Positions 11,128 to 20,919 of a stretch of 64,000 bases of DNA are shown in pieces. Location: NCBI GenBank assembly GCA_023376005.1, contig CM042151.1:73265605-73329604 (forward strand), written 5' to 3'. The notes under the pieces are model-generated. The model ran no database searches and was not told the origin of the DNA. It was given only the letters and a program-made list of their open reading frames with translations. This DNA comes from Doryteuthis pealeii. Its lineage: Eukaryota; Mollusca; Cephalopoda; Myopsida; Loliginidae. Positions within the stretch are counted from its first letter, which is position 1; the number at the start of each line of letters is the position of its first letter. Position numbers and translations under genes: made by a program.

Positions 11128-11475
11128 TAGATAGATATAGAAATGTTACTGAGATAGATAGATAGATAGATAGATTAGATAGGAATGTACTGAGATTAGA
11201 TAGACAGATAGATAGATAGATAGATAGATATGAACAGACTGAACAGATTGATAGATGATAGATAGAATAGATATGAATAGATGAGATAATAGAAGAATAG
11301 ATAGATAGATAATGAACAGACTGAGATAGATAGATAGATAGATAGATAGATAAGATAATGAACAGACTGAGATAGATAGATAGATAGATATAACAGACTG
11401 AGATAGATAGAAGATAGTATAGATAGATAGAGATATGAAACAGACTGAAAATAGTGAATAGATATGAACAGAGTG

Positions 11476-11508
<33 letters not shown>

Positions 11509-11519
11509 TGAACAGAGTG

Positions 11520-11552
<33 letters not shown>

Positions 11553-11563
11553 TGAACAGAGTG

Positions 11564-11592
<29 letters not shown>
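10918..11592. repeat. (GATA)n array 2
   Basis: Second GATA array with the same GAACAGACTGA spacers. Its first ~205 nt (10920-11125) repeat the end of array 1 (about 9940-10140) in order, including the GAATAGACTACAAT, GAATACACTGCAATTG and (TA)n segments. A frame of about 165-177 codons on the minus strand is again repeat translation only. Confidence 0.93.
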
Positions 11593-11594
<2 letters not shown>

Positions 11595-11689
11595 GGATTG
11601 ATTGATTCTGATGAATTGTCCTGAAGAAAGATATTTGCAAGAATTTAAAAAAAAATTAACCAGAAAAATTAAGCACAAACAGGCAATCT

Positions 11690-11735
11690 CCCCCCCCCCA
11701 CACACACACACAGAGACATACACACACACACACAG
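11690..11735. repeat. (CA)n microsatellite
   Basis: A C-run followed by CACACACACACACA with one CAGAGACATA interruption, directly before a DR copy. Confidence 0.85.
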
Positions 11736-12220
11736 CCCTGTTGGCTAGGGCTTTAGAATACACCAACTGCACCTCTGTGGAGGGGTTAGACCCCCCCCCC
11801 CATGGGACTACCTGTTGGCCATGGGTGGCGACCCATGATGCTTAACAAAGGAACCCTGGCGACTAAGCAGTTCATGTCCTCCAACTCTCTACTTTGGCCC
11901 TTACTTAGGCTATATGGTGGTTAGAGAGCCCCCACCCACCTCTGATCAGTCTGTTGGTCATGTCAAGGCTTAGCATCTATATGATTGTCCCAACCCTATT
12001 GTCCTTATGTCAAACCCCAACCCTTATCATATATCAGCTAGAAGGTGGTGGTTGAAGGTCTTAGTGTCCTGGATATGATGTAAACTCTATCTGATAGTTC
12101 CAATTCTGGAGTTCTGGGGAATGAGGGATACCCCTTCATCAGCATTACTCCCAGGTCCACTCTGACCTGGAGTGTTAGTGTCTGTTAGGGTCCCATCTAT
12201 GGGTTAAATAGAACAAAATG
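11736..12220 (+). repeat. Dispersed repeat DR, copy 5
   Basis: DR from its head (CCCTGTTGGCTAGGG) to GGGTTAAATAGAAC. The tail after this point is replaced by AAATTGAG-type sequence, as also seen in copies 1 and 4, so these share a tail variant. Confidence 0.8.
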
Positions 12221-12284
12221 AGCTTAAAAGAATGAGTTTAACAAATTGAGTTTTGAAACAAATGTTGAATACCCATCATGAATC

Positions 12285-12912
12285 CGCCCTGTCGGCTGGG
12301 GGTGTTAGAATGCACCAACTCACCTCTGCAGAGGGGTAAGACTCCCCAATGGGCCACCCTGTTAGCCGTGGGTGCGACCCATGATGCTTAAGAATGGAGC
12401 CCAGGTGGATGAGCAGTTCATGACATGCAATACTCCACTTTGGCCCTATCTGGGCTAGACGGGCGGTCAGAGAGGCCCCATCCGATCAAATCGGCTGCGT
12501 CACGTTCAAGCCCTAGCACCTATATGATTTCCCAACCCTATTGCTTCTATGGCAAGCCACAACGCCCTTTTTATTCATATGGGTTGCTAGAAGGTGGTGG
12601 CTGCAGGTCTACATGTCCTGGGAATGACGTTAAACTCTATCTAGATGGTGAGGTTCCAGTTTTTTGAAGGTTTGGGGAATGTGGAGCACCCCTTCATCAC
12701 CATTGCTTCTCTGGTCCACTCTGACCCGGAGTGGTCTAGTACCGTTAGCGGTCCCATCTATGCGGTTAAAATAGAAAAATGTATTCATAAAAAATTGTAT
12801 TATCCATTAAGAATTGATTTATTACAAAAACTTTATCGGCATAAATTACCCCACTGAGGTTGATATTGCTGTCTAAAACAAAACAAACAAACAAACAAAC
12901 AAAACCATTCAT
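12285..12912 (+). repeat. Dispersed repeat DR, copy 6 (near full length)
   Basis: Head CGCCCTGTCGGCTGG through CCACTGAGGTTGATATTG and an (AAAC)n tail at about 12880-12905. The short frames at 12425-12857 are incidental. This copy and copy 7 (48505-49109) best define the family. Confidence 0.85.
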
Positions 12913-12939
12913 GAGATGAATAGAAACAAACGTCTTCAG

Positions 12940-12990
12940 CATTAAAATAACCCAACAAGAGTTGACATGCTGTAAAATCAAACCACCAAC
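12940..12990 (+). repeat. SINE-like tail fragment
   Basis: AATAACCCAACAAGAG and TTGACATGCTG followed by TCAAACCACC match the shared 3' tail seen at 1070-1140 and, inverted, at 40228-40290. Confidence 0.6.
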
Positions 12991-13021
12991 ACAACACACA
13001 CACACACACCACACACACACA

Positions 13022-13172
13022 ACAGTATAGTAGTCTCAGTCAGTAAAGCATTCGGCTCGAAACCACAAGTTCCTCGTTCGATACCAGACCTTGCCAACTC
13101 AGCATATAAGTAGCATAGGGATCTATGTGGTAAAGTAAGAGCTGATGGTAGGTGTGGCGCTCCCTCAGATGC
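13022..13172 (+). repeat. tRNA-derived SINE head
   Basis: TCTCAGTCAGTAAAGCATT resembles a tRNA A-box region, and CGTTCGATACC about 40 nt downstream fits a B box. The layout resembles tRNA-Lys-type SINEs known from molluscs and many other animals. The body (GCTGATGGTAGGTGTG) recurs inverted at 14005-14152. It does not fold as an intact tRNA gene. Confidence 0.65.
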
Positions 13173-13396
13173 AAAAAACAATCTCCTTGGTCTACATGAG
13201 AGAAAAGGGGATAAGAACTCCTCGCTGATATGGATTGATACTGACTTTTTATAAGAACCTTTAAAGGTAACTGGGTGAGAAGAATTTAGGTGAGATTAAT
13301 GGCTGGACTAGGAGGGTTTTTCAATAAATAAGCGGAATTTATGGTAAAAATAAATTTATTCAATTCACAAATGTTTGTTGAGGCTATTCAAAATGG

Positions 13397-13582
13397 TTGA
13401 CAAACGAAAAACAGAATGCTGCAGGCTTGAAACAGAGGTCTGTCATCAAATTTTTGGTGGCTGAGAATGCAAACCATATGACATTTACAGGAAGAATGGT
13501 GATGATTTATGGAGAGCATATTTTAGTTAAAAATGTTGGACCATATTACCTTAAGGCACCCATTTTCATTTTGTTGTCATAA
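13397..13582 (+). pseudogene. Mariner-type transposase N-terminal scrap
   Basis: The 61-codon frame contains the segment QRSVIKFLVAEN and, after 12 residues, MIYGEH. This resembles the first helix-turn-helix of mariner/SETMAR-type transposases, where a xRxVIxFL motif is followed by a (V/I)YG motif. In the family this helps bind the terminal inverted repeat. Only ~50 residues are recognisable. No catalytic DDD/DDE part follows, so the piece is dead. The next ~300 nt hold no recognisable coding sequence. Confidence 0.42.
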
Positions 13583-13639
13583 GGTCATTTTTTTATTGTA
13601 CAATGTCAATATCCGGTTGTTTGTTAGGGGTCAGGCTAG

Positions 13640-13680
13640 GGTGTAATCCTAACCCTAACCCTAAACCCTAACAGATGTAA
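13640..13680. repeat. Interstitial telomere-like repeat
   Basis: Four or five CCTAACC-type units (AATCCTAACCCTAACCCTAA followed by ACCCTAACAG). Matches the animal (TTAGGG)n motif read on the other strand. Confidence 0.7.
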
Positions 13681-14004
13681 ATGAATGGTGTAAATGAAAA
13701 AAATGCCTAATGACTCAAAATCGAAAAGGGTGCCTAAAGGTAAATATGGTCCAAAATGTTTACAAATAGGGCTAATCATGGGTTTGTCACTAGGTGGCAT
13801 GGTTGAAAAGATGAGTATACATGACCTTCTAGGTGGGGGATTGAAAAAGGTTTGCAACTTTAAATAGTAGTTCCATCTACCAAGTAGTGAGACAAAGTAA
13901 AGGTAACGTTAAAGCGTTGCGGGTGCCAAGTTGGTATCAGCTAAATCAGCGAGGGAGTCTATCCCCTTTTCACTAGTGCTAGACCAGGAGGATTGTTGTT
14001 GCTG

Positions 14005-14152
14005 TCTGGTGGAGCGCACACCTACCATCAGCTCCTTACTTTACCGCACACATTCCCTGTGCTACTCCATACGCTGAGTTGGCGAGAGCCAGTATCAGAA
14101 AATAGGAACCTTTTGGTTTCTAGTCGAACGCTCTACCAACTGACTGAACCAT
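14005..14152 (-). repeat. tRNA-derived SINE, inverted partner
   Basis: Read on the minus strand, GGTTCAGTCAGTTGGTAGAG is a good tRNA A-box region; the B box is degraded. The body (ACACCTACCATCAGCTCC on plus) is the reverse complement of the SINE at 13022-13172, so two copies face each other about 0.85 kb apart. Confidence 0.65.
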
Positions 14153-14224
14153 GAAGGACATATTGAGCTGAGAGCGTGCACTATGAGATTTAGTCCAGGG
14201 CAGATAACTGAAAAATTAGCTATC

Positions 14225-14502
14225 AGTTCCAAACAGGTCAAGTTTTTAAAGAAATAACAAAGGGAGAGAGAAGGGGGGGAGAAAGAGGAGGAAGGGGGAG
14301 GACAGACCAGACAGACAGACATACAGACAAAAGAGAGAGAAATTGGAATAATTGACAAAAAGAGATAGATGTTTAGGAATTAAAAGAAAATAAAGATACA
14401 TTCAGAACGAAGAAAACAAGAAATAGGGTGAGATATGATGGAGAGAATGAGAGACTGAGAGAGAGAGAAGAGAGACAGAGAGACAGAGAGGACAGAGAGA
14501 CA
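14225..14502. repeat. Purine-rich low-complexity tract
   Basis: GAGA- and AGACAGAC-rich sequence leading into the assembly gap. Low complexity probably caused the break in the assembly. Confidence 0.7.
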
Positions 14503-14602
14503 NNNNNNNNNNNNNNNNNNNNNNNNNNNNNNNNNNNNNNNNNNNNNNNNNNNNNNNNNNNNNNNNNNNNNNNNNNNNNNNNNNNNNNNNNNNNNNNNNN
14601 NN
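14503..14602. other. Assembly gap, exactly 100 N
   Basis: A run of 100 N, the conventional length for a gap of unknown size. Sequence on its two sides may not be truly adjacent. Confidence 0.99.
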
Positions 14603-14615
14603 CAAAGAGAGAGAT

Positions 14616-15519
14616 AGGGTCAGGTAAACAAAGTTCTACCCTCTTTGGCAAAATTGGTAATGGACGTGTCATGCTAAGCTCTGAGTAGAGATCCTTTTTT
14701 CCCCTTTCCTCTAGGACCGGCCCTGTCAGCTGGAGCTTTAGAATACACTAACTGCACCTCTGCAGAGGGGTAACAACCCGCCCACTCTGAATGGGGCCAC
14801 CTGTTGGTCGTGGGTAGAGATCCATGATGCTTAAGGATGGAATCCTGGTAGCCGAGCAATCCATGATATGCAAATCTCCACTTTGGCCATTACTTAGGCT
14901 AGACGAGCAGTCAGAGAGGCCCCCTCTGATCAATCAACTAATCACATCAAGCCCTATCACCTATATGATTGTCCCAATCCTATTGCCCTTATGGCAAATC
15001 CCAAACATTTTATCATATATGTGCTAGAAGATGGTGGCTGCAGATCATAATGTCCTAGGTATTACATTAAACTCTATCTAATAAAACCCCATTCCCCTCT
15101 CTGCTGTCAGCTCGCCCAGCATTCTATAATCTGCAACAATTTACATTTACTTAAGGCCTTAACCTCCCCCCCCCCATTTCTCTCGGTCAAAAACTGATAC
15201 TATATTTGACTTAGTACTACCCAGAAGAGTAGGCGTAAACATTTTTATCGGGGAAATTGCTGAAGAAAGCACAGAAGATGCTAAGAAAAAGCGTTTTTTA
15301 TTTGGTAATATTTGCAGAGTAATATTCGCAGAGTAATATTCGCAGAGATCCGTCCCAGTGGCTGCTGAAAAAAAAACACCAGCTACGATTGAAGTCCATA
15401 GCCGAAGCGGTGTCACTTGAAAAAAAAACAACCAACTTAGGTTGTTTTTCCCGAAAACCCCCCCTAACCCTACCCCCCCCCCAAGTTAAAATTAACAGTT
15501 TTATTACAAAATTTGTGGG
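14616..15519 (+). repeat. Third copy of the palindrome's inner 0.9 kb
   Basis: Collinear with 3004-3904 at near identity (frames inside are the same). It begins 14 nt after the N gap and ends at ATTTGTGGG. From there this copy goes on into TTCTGTTTTTTTCTGGG, whereas the palindrome folds back. It contains a DR copy at about 14714-15080. Confidence 0.92.
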
Positions 15520-15525
15520 TTCTGT

Positions 15526-15580
15526 TTTTTTCTGGGTCGCCCTGTATACAGGGTGACCCAGAAAAAATAGAGCCCAAATT
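15526..15580. repeat. Two mariner-type terminal repeats joined tail to tail
   Basis: A near-perfect palindrome centred on TATA: TTTTTTCTGGGTCGCCCTG, then TATA, then CAGGGTGACCCAGAAAAAA. CAGGGTG.CCCA..AAAA is typical of terminal inverted repeats in mariner/Tc1-type transposons, which insert at TA. Two ends meeting at TATA suggest one element inserted at the edge of another, or a circular/aberrant junction. Confidence 0.6.
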
Positions 15581-15597
15581 ATTTATTTATTTCCCCA

Positions 15598-15656
15598 TTA
15601 AACTAACCCTAAACCCCAACCCTAACACCAACCTCAACCCTAAACCCTAATCCTAG
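15598..15656. repeat. Degenerate telomere-like repeat
   Basis: CTAACCCTAAACCCC and further CCCTAA-type units, many with single-base changes, followed directly by the inverted 70-bp unit at 15656-15730. Confidence 0.65.
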
Positions 15657-15844
15657 TTTTTTTTCAAGTGACACCGCTTCGGCTACGGACTTCAATCATA
15701 GCTGGTGTTTTTTTTTTTCAACAGCCATCAGCTAGCGGTTTTTGAGGCAAGAGGCTAGGATGGAACTCTGCGAATATACCCCTCATTTTTTAATTTGCTG
15801 TACATAATTTTCATAGTATTGCTGCATGTTATTTTTTTAAATAT

Positions 15845-15945
15845 ATTATATAAAAGTATTATATATATGTGTTACACATATTATATATATGTGTTACACA
15901 TATTATATATATGTTACACATATTTTATATATTTGTTACACAGAG
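15845..15945. repeat. Palindromic 22-bp tandem repeat
   Basis: Three to four units of TGTGTTACACATATTATATA type. Each unit is itself dyad-symmetric (TGTTACACA). The short frame over it is incidental. Confidence 0.75.
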
Positions 15946-16002
15946 AATTTTAGATTCTCCTTTGCAGAAGGACTATTTTTCATGTATAAAATTCTCTTGT
16001 CA

Positions 16003-16228
16003 TTTAGTAAATCAGTTATTTCCTATAAGGCTAACATGATCAAAGGGGAACCACTCTTGACTGATAAATTATTTATTTTCCCATTAAACTAACCCTAAAC
16101 CCTAACCCTAACCCTAACCCAGTATTCTTTTTTCCTAATAGATCAATAATTAAATAAATAATTTATCAACCAAGAGTGGTTCCCCTTTGATCATGTTAGA
16201 CTTATAGGAATTAACCAGTAAATCTATT
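16003..16228. repeat. Inverted-repeat element with telomere-like loop
   Basis: Arms at about 16003-16079 and 16152-16228 are reverse complements with few mismatches; both contain AACCACTCTTG/CAAGAGTGGTT and the ATGATCAAAGGGGAA motif. The ~70 nt loop holds CTAACCCTAAACCC followed by perfect CCCTAA units (about 16088-16121). The short frame at 15889-16092 is incidental. MITE-like; no coding capacity. Confidence 0.75.
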
Positions 16229-16426
16229 CTAGGCGGAGCTCTCAGAGTAGTTTTGACTAAACTTTACTGGCGTCGAATTTTGAGGACCAAAACAAAATTT
16301 CGATAATATATATATATAAAGAAGATAAACTTTTCTTCCGTTTCATTTCTAAGAAACCTTTTATAGATAATGAACTGAAGATAAAATTATGACTGACAAT
16401 TATACTCTGTTACTTTTTATAGAAAA

Positions 16427-16432
<6 letters not shown>

Positions 16433-16477
<45 letters not shown>

Positions 16478-16478
16478 T
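16433..16478. repeat. (TA)n microsatellite
   Basis: Pure TA tract of about 46 nt. Confidence 0.95.
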
Positions 16479-16479
16479 A

Positions 16480-17980
16480 GAAAACCCGTGAGCCACTGGG
16501 GCACCCATTGAGCTCGGGTTATATTGTTATAAAATCACAATAATGTAAAATAAAATCAGGGAATTTTCCAATTTTAATGAAATTTTCAGTGTTGATTTAT
16601 CAATAAATGAATTTTATAATGCATCAGTTATTTTATTTCAAAACTTTATGACTTAATTAGGTATTTCTGCTATGGTAAATTAATATTTAGAATTCATTTA
16701 TAATATGAAACGCCTAATTTTAAGTTTCAAATTTCCTATTTTTAGATTCTAAAAACAAATATCTATTTAATAACTACTTTAGTTTATTATTGTTATCTAA
16801 TAATTGTTTTAGAAACACTATATTGAAAATTTAGGACCCCTTCCTTTTGAACAGAACAAATATCGATGTATATTTTTTCTTTTATAAGATAATAGTAGGA
16901 TGGCCCATAATTCGTCTGCTCGCGGCAGATCTTTTGTTTTAAAAACGAATCAAAATTAATTAAATCAATTATTTAAGGTCAAATTTTTGTCTAAAACAAT
17001 AAGTAGTAACATAATGACCATCATTAAAAAAAGAAAGATATCTTTACATATACAATTTAAAAAAACAAACATTTAAAACGATTTTTCGTTCAATTTCTAT
17101 CGCTTTCGGTCTGACGCTGGTTTGAAATGGCTTAAAATAGCTTTTTTACAAATTTAATATAACATTCGCGATTGCAAAAAATTACCAAAAATCAGGGAAT
17201 TATCCGATTTTAATGAAATTTTCAGTATTGATTTATCAATTAATGAATTTTATAACGCATTAGTTATTTTATTTCAAAACTTTAATTAAGTATTTTTGCT
17301 AAGAATAATTAATATATAAAATTCATTTAAAATATGAAAACCCTGATGTTAAGTTTAAAATGTTATCTTTTTAGATTCTAGAAATAAATATCTATCTAAT
17401 GCAAACCTTATTTTAGATACAAAAAGTAATAAGTTTAGAAAAAACTCTATAGAAAATTTAACCCCTTTTTTAAGCAGAAAAAATATCGATGTATAATTTT
17501 TTTTCTTTTATAAGATAATTAAATAATTATCGAAATGAGTAAAAAAGAAATCTCCAAAAAATTAATTATTTTTTGTTTTATTATATTTTATTTTTTCGAT
17601 TTTCGGTACTTATTTTCTCATAGAAAAGCCACCGTAAAATTTTTGTTGTTGTTTCTATTCATAACTTTGGTCTTTTATCTCTTTATTTATACTGTAATTA
17701 GTACAGACAATGACCAACTCGCAAAAATGTTACGCCCCCAACATAAGAGGGGGGGGGGTCAAAATTAAGTGACCTGAAAAAAAATGAGAAAGTTTTAAAA
17801 TAAAATAAATAATGCATTATAAAAATCATTCATTGATAAATAAACACTGAAAATTTCATTAAAATCCGATAATTCCCTGATTTCTGATAAATTATTTTCT
17901 GTAGGGGGTGCTAAAGTAATTTTGTCAAAACAGCATTTTAGGCTCATTATGTTTACCTTAAAAAGATATATATATATGCA
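16480..17980. repeat. Cluster of TIR-family F1 fragments
   Basis: Family F1 is recognised by its subterminal block ATCAGGGAATTATCCGATTT, then AATGAAATTTTCAGTGTTGA and ATGAATTTTATAATGCATCA. Here the block occurs in plus orientation near 16550 and 17190 and in minus orientation near 17800-17890. The plus-strand frame at 17535-17768 is AT-rich noise. No transposase is visible. Confidence 0.6.
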
Positions 17981-17999
17981 TAGAGAGAGAGAGGGGGTA

Positions 18000-18303
18000 A
18001 AATCAGTCATCAGTCAGCATAGCTACACGTAATTTTTTTCAAGCACAGTAATGTTTTTCTCTCCTCATTCTATCCTCTATTCTACATGTATTGAGAGAGG
18101 GGGAGAGAAATAAACTATACTTATGACAGAGATTGGTCGGTCTTTGACTTAATTGTAAATTACGATAATTAGAAGCAAATGAAGTGGGATTTTTTTCAAA
18201 CATTGATTAGATTTATGATAAGACAATATTTTGAGATGGTTTTTATATCATTAGTATACATAGAAAAAAAAAGCCTTTAGCTGGCAAAGTTGGATTTGCT
18301 CAG

Positions 18304-18305
<2 letters not shown>
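18000..18305. other. Unassigned AT-rich sequence
   Basis: Only short GA-rich tracts (17981-17997 and 18090-18110) and no ORF or recognisable element. Confidence 0.4.

Positions 18306-18351
<46 letters not shown>
18306..18351. repeat. (TA)n microsatellite
   Basis: Pure TA tract immediately before an inverted-repeat element. Confidence 0.95.
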
Positions 18352-18353
<2 letters not shown>

Positions 18354-18531
18354 ATTGTAATATTATGGATTTGGACTCATAACTTTCATGGTTATGCAAT
18401 CATCAGATGAGTCAAATGGTTGAGATCTTAAAAACCAGTAGTCAAATGGTTGAGATTTTTAAAAAAAATGATGATTGCATAACCATGAAACTTTAAGTTA
18501 TGAATCCAAATCCATAATATTACAATTGATT
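18349..18531. repeat. Inverted repeat with internal direct repeat
   Basis: Arms at about 18349-18406 and 18472-18531 are imperfect reverse complements (ATCAATTGTAATATTATGGA answered by CCATAATATTACAATTGAT). The loop repeats GTCAAATGGTTGAGAT twice. On the minus strand CTGATGA (18406-18400) is followed by GAAA (18387-18384), the spacing of a hammerhead core, but the 12 nt between do not form a good stem II. It lies just upstream of the Penelope-like element. Confidence 0.65.
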
Positions 18532-18610
18532 ATAAATCTGCTCTGCTTTATTAGCATTGAGCACCTTTTCATGCCAATACTTTTCTCATCTTCTCATTCA
18601 TTCTCTATTC

Positions 18611-18615
<5 letters not shown>

Positions 18616-18680
<65 letters not shown>
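18616..18680. repeat. (TA)n microsatellite at the 5' break of the Penelope-like element
   Basis: About 65 nt of nearly pure TA. The Penelope-like coding homology begins directly at its right edge (18681). Confidence 0.95.
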
Positions 18681-19361
18681 GACAAATTCAATAACTTTCT
18701 AAACGACCTAAACATGACACACGACTCCATTAAATTTGACCATGAAAAATCAGAACAAGCAATAGCATTTCTAGATATTCTAATATATATAGATGAAAAC
18801 AGACAACTTCAAACCACATTACACACGAAACCAATACATACTCACAACTACCTTCACTACAAATCATCTCACCCAAAACACATCAAAGACAGCCTCCCCT
18901 ACTCACTAGCTATAAGACTGAGAAGAATCTGCATCGACGACAATGAGCTAAGACAACAAATAAATAAACTAAGACAACAGTTCTCAGCACGTGGATACTC
19001 CCACACTTTAATAGATAGCCAGGTAGCCAAAGCTATCTCCATCCCTAGACAAGAAACCCTAAAATCAAAACACAAAAAGAAGACACATCGCATCCCCCTA
19101 ATAACGACATTTAATAACACCCTCCCACCACTAAATCAAATAATCAAAAAACACTGGAACATCCTGAAAATAAACCCTGAACTAAGAGACATTTTCCAAG
19201 AACTCGGTATAGTGGCCTATCGGCGACCTCATAACCTCAGAGAAATGATAGGAGGCAACAACATACTAAACAATAAAGTAGTCAACATGAGACCCATAAT
19301 TAACTCCACAAAATTATGCGGCCCTGTAGTACACAAAACAACTTATGCTGCAAACAAATAA
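18681..19361 (+). pseudogene. Penelope-like reverse transcriptase, C-terminal part
   Basis: Penelope-like elements encode a reverse transcriptase related to telomerase, usually joined to a GIY-YIG endonuclease; they copy RNA into DNA at the insertion site. Only the end of the RT is here. The open frame extends upstream of the first Met (18714) to 18681, with F..FLNDLN directly before it. IAFLDILI, then NYLHYKSSHPKHIKDSLPY and LRRICIDD match the conserved C-terminal RT/thumb block of the family. The catalytic YxDD region would lie upstream and is missing, cut at the (TA)n tract. The frame ends at 19361, and the endonuclease continues one frame over from 19316, so a single-base indel near 19318-19330 breaks the fusion. 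Dead 5'-truncated copy. Confidence 0.82.
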
Positions 19362-19753
19362 AAACAACAGGCACATTTACAAGCTCAACAACAAAACAAA
19401 CTTTTAAAATCTACCATGTATCAAACTGCAAAAGCAAAAACGTGATTTACCTTCTAGATTGTACTAAATGCCAGAAGCAATACGTGGGGAAATCTGAATG
19501 GGAATTTTACTTTAGACTTAACAACTACAGACACCGAATAAAAAATACTGACTACAACAAGCTCATCCCAATCGAGCAACACTTCCGACTGGATGATCAC
19601 GACTTTAACAGAGACGCCAAGTTTACCCACATTGAAAGGATTCAAACAGACACCGACACCAAATCGGTAATCGAAAACCACGACTACAGATGGATAAAAA
19701 AGTTAAAAAGCTTTCACCCGTACGGCTTTAATAAAAAAACAGGTCCTCTTTAA
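19316..19753 (+). pseudogene. Penelope-like GIY-YIG endonuclease part
   Basis: The frame begins (as open reading, not a true start) in a Cys-rich linker (CSTQNNLCCKQ), as expected between RT and endonuclease. NVIYLLDCTKCQKQYVGKSE is the GIY-YIG core in the form used by Penelope-like elements (Y-x-L and Q-Y-V-G). The conserved Arg-rich helix follows (FRLNNYRHRIKN), then a His/Glu region (EQHFRLDDHDF, HIERIQ). In the family this domain nicks target DNA. The frame ends normally at 19753 after KKTGPL. Apart from the frame break with the RT the domain looks complete, so the copy is not very old. Confidence 0.82.
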
Positions 19754-20278
19754 CATAGGGCAATAAACCTGTCTACACCTACGAGGGTGGCCGAGGACAC
19801 CTAAATAAACAAACACTGACCACCACGCATCAAACAAGCCACTCTTGACCCAATTAAAAATCTAGAAGTCACGCGCACAGTACCGTGATACAGACACACG
19901 CTCACATTCACACACGTATATGTTAACACACACATACATATATATGTATACACATACAGTCATACACACAACTCCCATGAACCCCTCCCCTCACATATAT
20001 AAGAGCATCTAAAAAATAACCTACCTCATAGAGGTTCTTCACGGAACAAATGGACATGCTACTATTAAGCACACTCGCCTACCCGGATTTTAACAGCATG
20101 TCAAACCCACAAAAACACTTGAACTTTTATAATTCTTATATAATGCTCCCTTTCTAATAATCTATCAACAATTTCTTCAAATAAGAAATTTTCTCCTGAC
20201 GATGACCTAAGGTCGAAACTAGTTGAGAATAAACAACATTCAAGAAATATTCCTGATTGTCTTAATACTTTTTGTTCA

Positions 20279-20281
<3 letters not shown>
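19754..20281 (+). other. 3' non-coding end of the Penelope-like element
   Basis: Follows the stop codon and runs to a (TA)n tract at 20282. Near its end CTGACGA (20196-20202), TGACCTAAGGTC and GAAAC (20215-20219) lie in the order of a hammerhead core with a four-pair stem II (GACC/GGUC) and one extra U. Stems I and III are not convincing. Just upstream is a small hairpin (ATTTCTT/AAGAAAT). CA-rich and TA-rich simple repeats lie at 19880-19970. Confidence 0.55.

Positions 20282-20322
<41 letters not shown>
20282..20322. repeat. (TA)n microsatellite
   Basis: TA tract directly after the Penelope-like 3' end. Confidence 0.95.
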
Positions 20323-20327
<5 letters not shown>

Positions 20328-20639
20328 TGAGTTTATTATTATCTATTAAATATTTCTAAAAAGTGTTATCACTTTTCTAGTTAGTATAAAGGTAATGTCA
20401 TCATAAGATAAAATCTCCATTGTCCTGTTTCAGGTTTACTTTCTATATATATGAAGATCAGAAATAAAATGATGAATATTGTGTTCTCCATTTACATTCC
20501 TCTTTGTCAAAGGTTTAAGATAGACTGACTGTTCATCAGTTTGTGTTCTGTTAACAATAATGCCAGTCAGTTTGGGGAAGAGTGCTTATATTTCAGATTT
20601 TCATGTTAATCACTAATTATTAGTAAAATAAACCACTGA

Positions 20640-20895
20640 TTAGGACTGAGCCTATTCTAGTAGTGACCACGCCAAGCAAAGTCCAACAGGTTTGAATTTA
20701 GAGTTTTCCTTCTCCTAGACTGTTTGCTTAACCACGGTTAAAGAGTCCAATCTGTCCTACTATTTACCCATAGCTGAAGAGAAAGTAGTTGGATTCATAC
20801 CTTTCCCAAGGGTATTAGCGCTAAGTGAACTATAGCTTCGTTCAGGATTTGAACTTGGATAGATGAGTCCATTTCCTACACGCACCTCCGAAATA
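20640..20895 (-). repeat. tRNA-derived SINE-like repeat
   Basis: Read on the minus strand, GGAGGTGCGTGTAGGAAATG is followed by AAGTTCAAATCCTG, a B-box-like match, and then TACCCTTGGGAAAGGTATGA. The last segment is shared with the SINE at 40228-40456 (CTTGCCCAAGGGTATTA on plus). Confidence 0.55.
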
Positions 20896-20919
20896 CATTG
20901 AATCAAAAATATCTAAACT

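Noticed and set aside
13022..13091. tRNA gene
   Set aside because: A- and B-box-like words are present, but the acceptor stem does not pair and a SINE body follows. An inverted second copy confirms a dispersed SINE.
14373..14688. Frames crossing the gap
   Set aside because: They read through 100 N and low-complexity GAGA sequence.
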